Source: Lachnospiraceae bacterium UBA1748 | Lineage (GTDB): Bacteria; Bacillota; Clostridia; Lachnospirales; Lachnospiraceae | Reading direction: 5' to 3' | Length of the DNA: 17,958 nt | Assembly (NCBI GenBank): GCA_002314855.1 | Contig: DCHQ01000068.1 | Span: forward strand, 1-17,958 | Part shown: one piece after another, positions 16,135 to 17,958 of the stretch | How positions within the stretch are numbered: the first letter of the stretch is position 1 | Layout: each line of letters begins with the position of its first letter | Notes under the pieces: generated by a model | The model's input: only the letters and a program-made list of their open reading frames with translations | Database searches by the model: none | Told to the model about the DNA's origin: nothing | Made by a program: the position numbers and the translations under genes

Positions 16135-16196
16135 GCTTTATATATTATGCATTTATAAGGCAAAAGGAGTATAATATCTGTGACTACGATTAAGTA

Positions 16197-16228
16197 GGGC
16201 ATCTACTCATAGGGTAGGTGCCCTTTTT
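16197..16228 (+). terminator. Rho-independent terminator between the hemolysin III gene and hydE
   Basis: GGGCATCTAC (16197-16206) pairs with GTAGGTGCCC (16214-16223), one T-G wobble, around a 7-base loop, followed by TTTTT. It begins 62 bases after the upstream stop and ends about 80 bases before hydE. Overlapping CTAC/GTAG elements just upstream could form competing hairpins, so it might act as an attenuator instead of a plain end signal. Confidence 0.9.
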
Positions 16229-16274
16229 ATAGCTTATTAACAAAAACAAGCACTAGTGAAACGAGTATTTGATT

Positions 16275-16290
16275 GTGTGCAGATGTACAC
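16275..16290 (+). repeat. Imperfect palindrome upstream of hydE, possible operator
   Basis: GTGTGCAGATGTACAC has 7-base arms with one mismatch around a GA centre. It lies 20 bases before the hydE start, in the promoter-leader zone. I see no matching known operator and no clear -35/-10 pair around it. Confidence 0.3.
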
Positions 16291-16309
16291 GAAATAAAAA
16301 CAGGAAAAT

Positions 16310-17401
16310 ATGTCTAATTTTCAAGTGGCATACAATTTAATAGACAGCTTAGCAAGTGGCAGTAAACTCACGTTTGAAGAGTTCATGCTATTACTGGAGG
16401 CATATCAAAGTGACAGAGGCAATGACGTTTACAGATATGCGAGGAACAAGGCAGCAGGTATTCGCGATAGCATCTATGGAAGAAATGTATATGTCCGTGG
16501 TCTCATAGAGATAAGTAATATCTGTAAAAACGATTGCCTATACTGTGGTATCAGAAAAAGCAACAGTCACTGTGACAGATATAGATTAACCAAAGATGAA
16601 ATACTAGAGCGCGTGCACTATGGATATAATCTTGGAATACGAACCATAGTTATGCAGTCAGGAGAAGATGCGTACTATACTGACGAAGTGTTAGTGGATA
16701 TTATTAGTAGTATAAAAGAAAAGTATGATGTGGCAGTCACTCTATCACTAGGAGAGAGAGAGGATGACAGTTATCAGAGGCTATATGATGCTGGTGCTGA
16801 CAGATACCTTCTTCGTCATGAAACAGCTGATGAGGAGCACTATAGTAAGCTTCATCCTGACAATATGTCATGGTCACATAGAATGAATTGTCTTAACAGC
16901 CTGAGGCGTATAGGTTATCAGGTGGGATGTGGTTTTATGGTAGGGTCGCCTTATCAAAATAATATGAACCTGGCGAAGGACCTTGTGTTCATTCAAAAGT
17001 TTCAGCCTGATATGTGTGGCATAGGTCCATTTATTCCACACAAAGATACACCATTTGCCTGTGAAAAGGCTGGAAGCGTGGAACTTACATGTTTTCTTTT
17101 AGCGCTTATACGATTAATTTGTCCTAATGTGTTATTGCCGGCGACAACGGCTCTGGCTACGCTAAGTAGTGACGGAAGAATAAAAGGGCTTCTATCAGGT
17201 GCCAATGTTATTATGCCGAACTTATCTCCAGAGGTAGTGCGTAGCAAATATACTCTGTATGATAATAAAGCAAATACTGGACTGGAATCATTGGATGCAT
17301 TAGATAGTATAAAAAGAGATCTTGAAATAAATGGATTTGTATTATCGCTTGATAAAGGTGATAGAGTAGGTTTTGATAGAAAAAAGATCAGAGGAGACTA
17401 G
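16310..17401 (+). CDS. hydE: [FeFe]-hydrogenase H-cluster radical SAM maturase HydE
   Basis: This 363-residue protein is the normal HydE length. The radical SAM cluster motif CKNDCLYC (Cys72, Cys76, Cys79) sits in RGLIEISNICKNDCLYCGIR-type context. Further HydE features are RYRLTKDEIL, the SAM-region MQSGED at 115-120, a TLSLGE stretch, YLLRHETADEEHYSKLHP and GFMVGSPYQ, and a C-terminal MPNLSPEVVRSKYTLYDNK. HydE acts with HydG and HydF to build the 2Fe subcluster of [FeFe]-hydrogenase, working on the HydG product in the cytoplasm. BioB and methylornithine synthase share the fold, but these residues and the adjacent hydG settle the call. The ribosome-binding site (AGGA at 16302-16305) is short and close to the ATG. 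Four bases separate its stop from hydG. Confidence 0.95.
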   Translation: MSNFQVAYNLIDSLASGSKLTFEEFMLLLEAYQSDRGNDVYRYARNKAAGIRDSIYGRNVYVRGLIEISNICKNDCLYCGIRKSNSHCDRYRLTKDEILERVHYGYNLGIRTIVMQSGEDAYYTDEVLVDIISSIKEKYDVAVTLSLGEREDDSYQRLYDAGADRYLLRHETADEEHYSKLHPDNMSWSHRMNCLNSLRRIGYQVGCGFMVGSPYQNNMNLAKDLVFIQKFQPDMCGIGPFIPHKDTPFACEKAGSVELTCFLLALIRLICPNVLLPATTALATLSSDGRIKGLLSGANVIMPNLSPEVVRSKYTLYDNKANTGLESLDALDSIKRDLEINGFVLSLDKGDRVGFDRKKIRGD

Positions 17402-17405
17402 AAAT

Positions 17406-17958
17406 ATGGCTATTTACAATCCTGCTTCATTAAAGGCAGAAGAGTTTATTAGTGATGAAGAGATAAAGGCAACACTTGCTTATGCTGAGGCCAATAAAAA
17501 TAATAGAGAACTCATCGAGTCCATACTCAAAAAGGCTAGGCCAGTAAAAAATGGCAATGGATGTACATGTCAGGGACTTACTCATAGAGAGGCCAGTGTG
17601 CTACTAGCATGTGAGATTCCAGATTTAGTTGATAAGATGTATGAGATTGCAGAGGAAATCAAGTTGGCATTCTATGGCAATAGAATTGTTATGTTTGCGC
17701 CTCTATATCTTTCCAATTATTGTGTAAATGGATGTTTATACTGTCCTTATCATTATAAGAACAAGCATATTGCTCGTAAGAAACTGACACAGGATGAGGT
17801 TAGAGCCGAGGTCATAGCTCTTCAGGATATGGGGCATAAGAGACTGGCCATAGAGGCAGGCGAGGATCCTGTTAATAATCCAATTGAGTATATACTGGAG
17901 TGTATAAATACCATCTACAGTGTTCATCATAAGAATGGTGACATCAGAAGAGTAAATG
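17406..17958 (+). CDS. hydG: [FeFe]-hydrogenase H-cluster radical SAM maturase HydG (3' end outside window)
   Basis: The frame stays open for 184 codons to the window edge, about 40% of a normal HydG (roughly 470 residues). The radical SAM motif CVNGCLYC (Cys106, Cys110, Cys113) follows APLYLSNY and is followed by PYHYKNKHIARKKL and AIEAGEDP, all typical of HydG. The enzyme cleaves tyrosine to p-cresol and dehydroglycine, giving the CO and cyanide ligands of the hydrogenase active site. The related ThiH also cleaves tyrosine but lacks this N-terminal pattern, and hydE directly upstream confirms the assignment. AGGAG at 17392-17396, inside the end of hydE, serves as ribosome-binding site before ATG 17406. 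HydF is not seen and may lie downstream. Confidence 0.95.
   Translation, partial: MAIYNPASLKAEEFISDEEIKATLAYAEANKNNRELIESILKKARPVKNGNGCTCQGLTHREASVLLACEIPDLVDKMYEIAEEIKLAFYGNRIVMFAPLYLSNYCVNGCLYCPYHYKNKHIARKKLTQDEVRAEVIALQDMGHKRLAIEAGEDPVNNPIEYILECINTIYSVHHKNGDIRRVN

Noticed and set aside
16170..16175. TATAAT as a promoter for hydE
   Set aside because: No -35 box lies 15-18 bases upstream, no extended -10 is present, and the terminator would stop the transcript after about 45 bases. It is most likely a chance AT-rich match, though it could feed the attenuator-like leader.

Overview
The window is a compact, AT-rich stretch (by eye well under 50% G+C) in which every supported gene lies on the + strand. 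Gene content points to a strictly anaerobic, fibre-degrading Firmicute, most likely a Lachnospiraceae relative of Butyrivibrio, Pseudobutyrivibrio or Roseburia. The reasons are a GH36 alpha-galactosidase beside a CBM35-GH26 mannanase lipoprotein, [FeFe]-hydrogenase maturases (HydE, HydG), a DUF975 membrane protein, a YhaO/YhaN pair, Gram-positive-style Shine-Dalgarno sites and lipobox, and rho-independent terminators. The taxonomy is inference only.

Layout. (1) 1-3075: the 3' part of an alpha-galactosidase gene, carrying an unusual low-complexity C-terminal tail with a duplicated motif, overlaps a lipoprotein CBM35-GH26 beta-mannanase. Together they look like the end of a galactomannan-degradation operon. 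(2) 3213-4805: a sodium:solute symporter with highly biased codons, closed by a strong terminator. (3) From an extended -10 promoter near 4897: a glycosyltransferase 2/GtrA fusion, a separate GtrA flippase-like protein, a YhaO-like metallophosphoesterase, a YhaN-like AAA ATPase with a membrane hairpin in its coiled coil, a TraX-family protein, TrkA, TrkH and a DUF975 membrane protein. They are tightly packed with two ATG/TAA overlaps and end at a perfect hairpin at 14526-14555. (4) 14624-15361: a lone metallo-beta-lactamase-fold hydrolase. (5) 15475-16134: a hemolysin III/PAQR-family membrane protein preceded by a perfect dyad. (6) 16310-17958: hydE followed by the start of hydG, cut by the window edge.

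How the genes fit together. The secreted mannanase would cut galactomannan outside the cell and the alpha-galactosidase would strip galactose from imported oligosaccharides. The symporter may import a product, but its substrate is not readable here. The GT2/GtrA pair is a lipid-linked sugar transfer and flipping module. YhaO and YhaN form an SbcCD/Mre11-Rad50-like nuclease pair. TrkA and TrkH form a complete K+ uptake system. HydE and HydG build the H-cluster of [FeFe]-hydrogenase, consistent with H2-evolving fermentation.

No defence island, CRISPR array, transposase, tRNA or rRNA was found, and I did not see an unmistakable new multi-gene system. The best leads are the duplicated tail motif on the alpha-galactosidase, a His-to-Pro change beside the mannanase acid/base glutamate, two adjacent GtrA domains, the translational coupling of a TraX protein to YhaN, and an attenuator-like set of alternating CTAC/GTAG elements before hydE.
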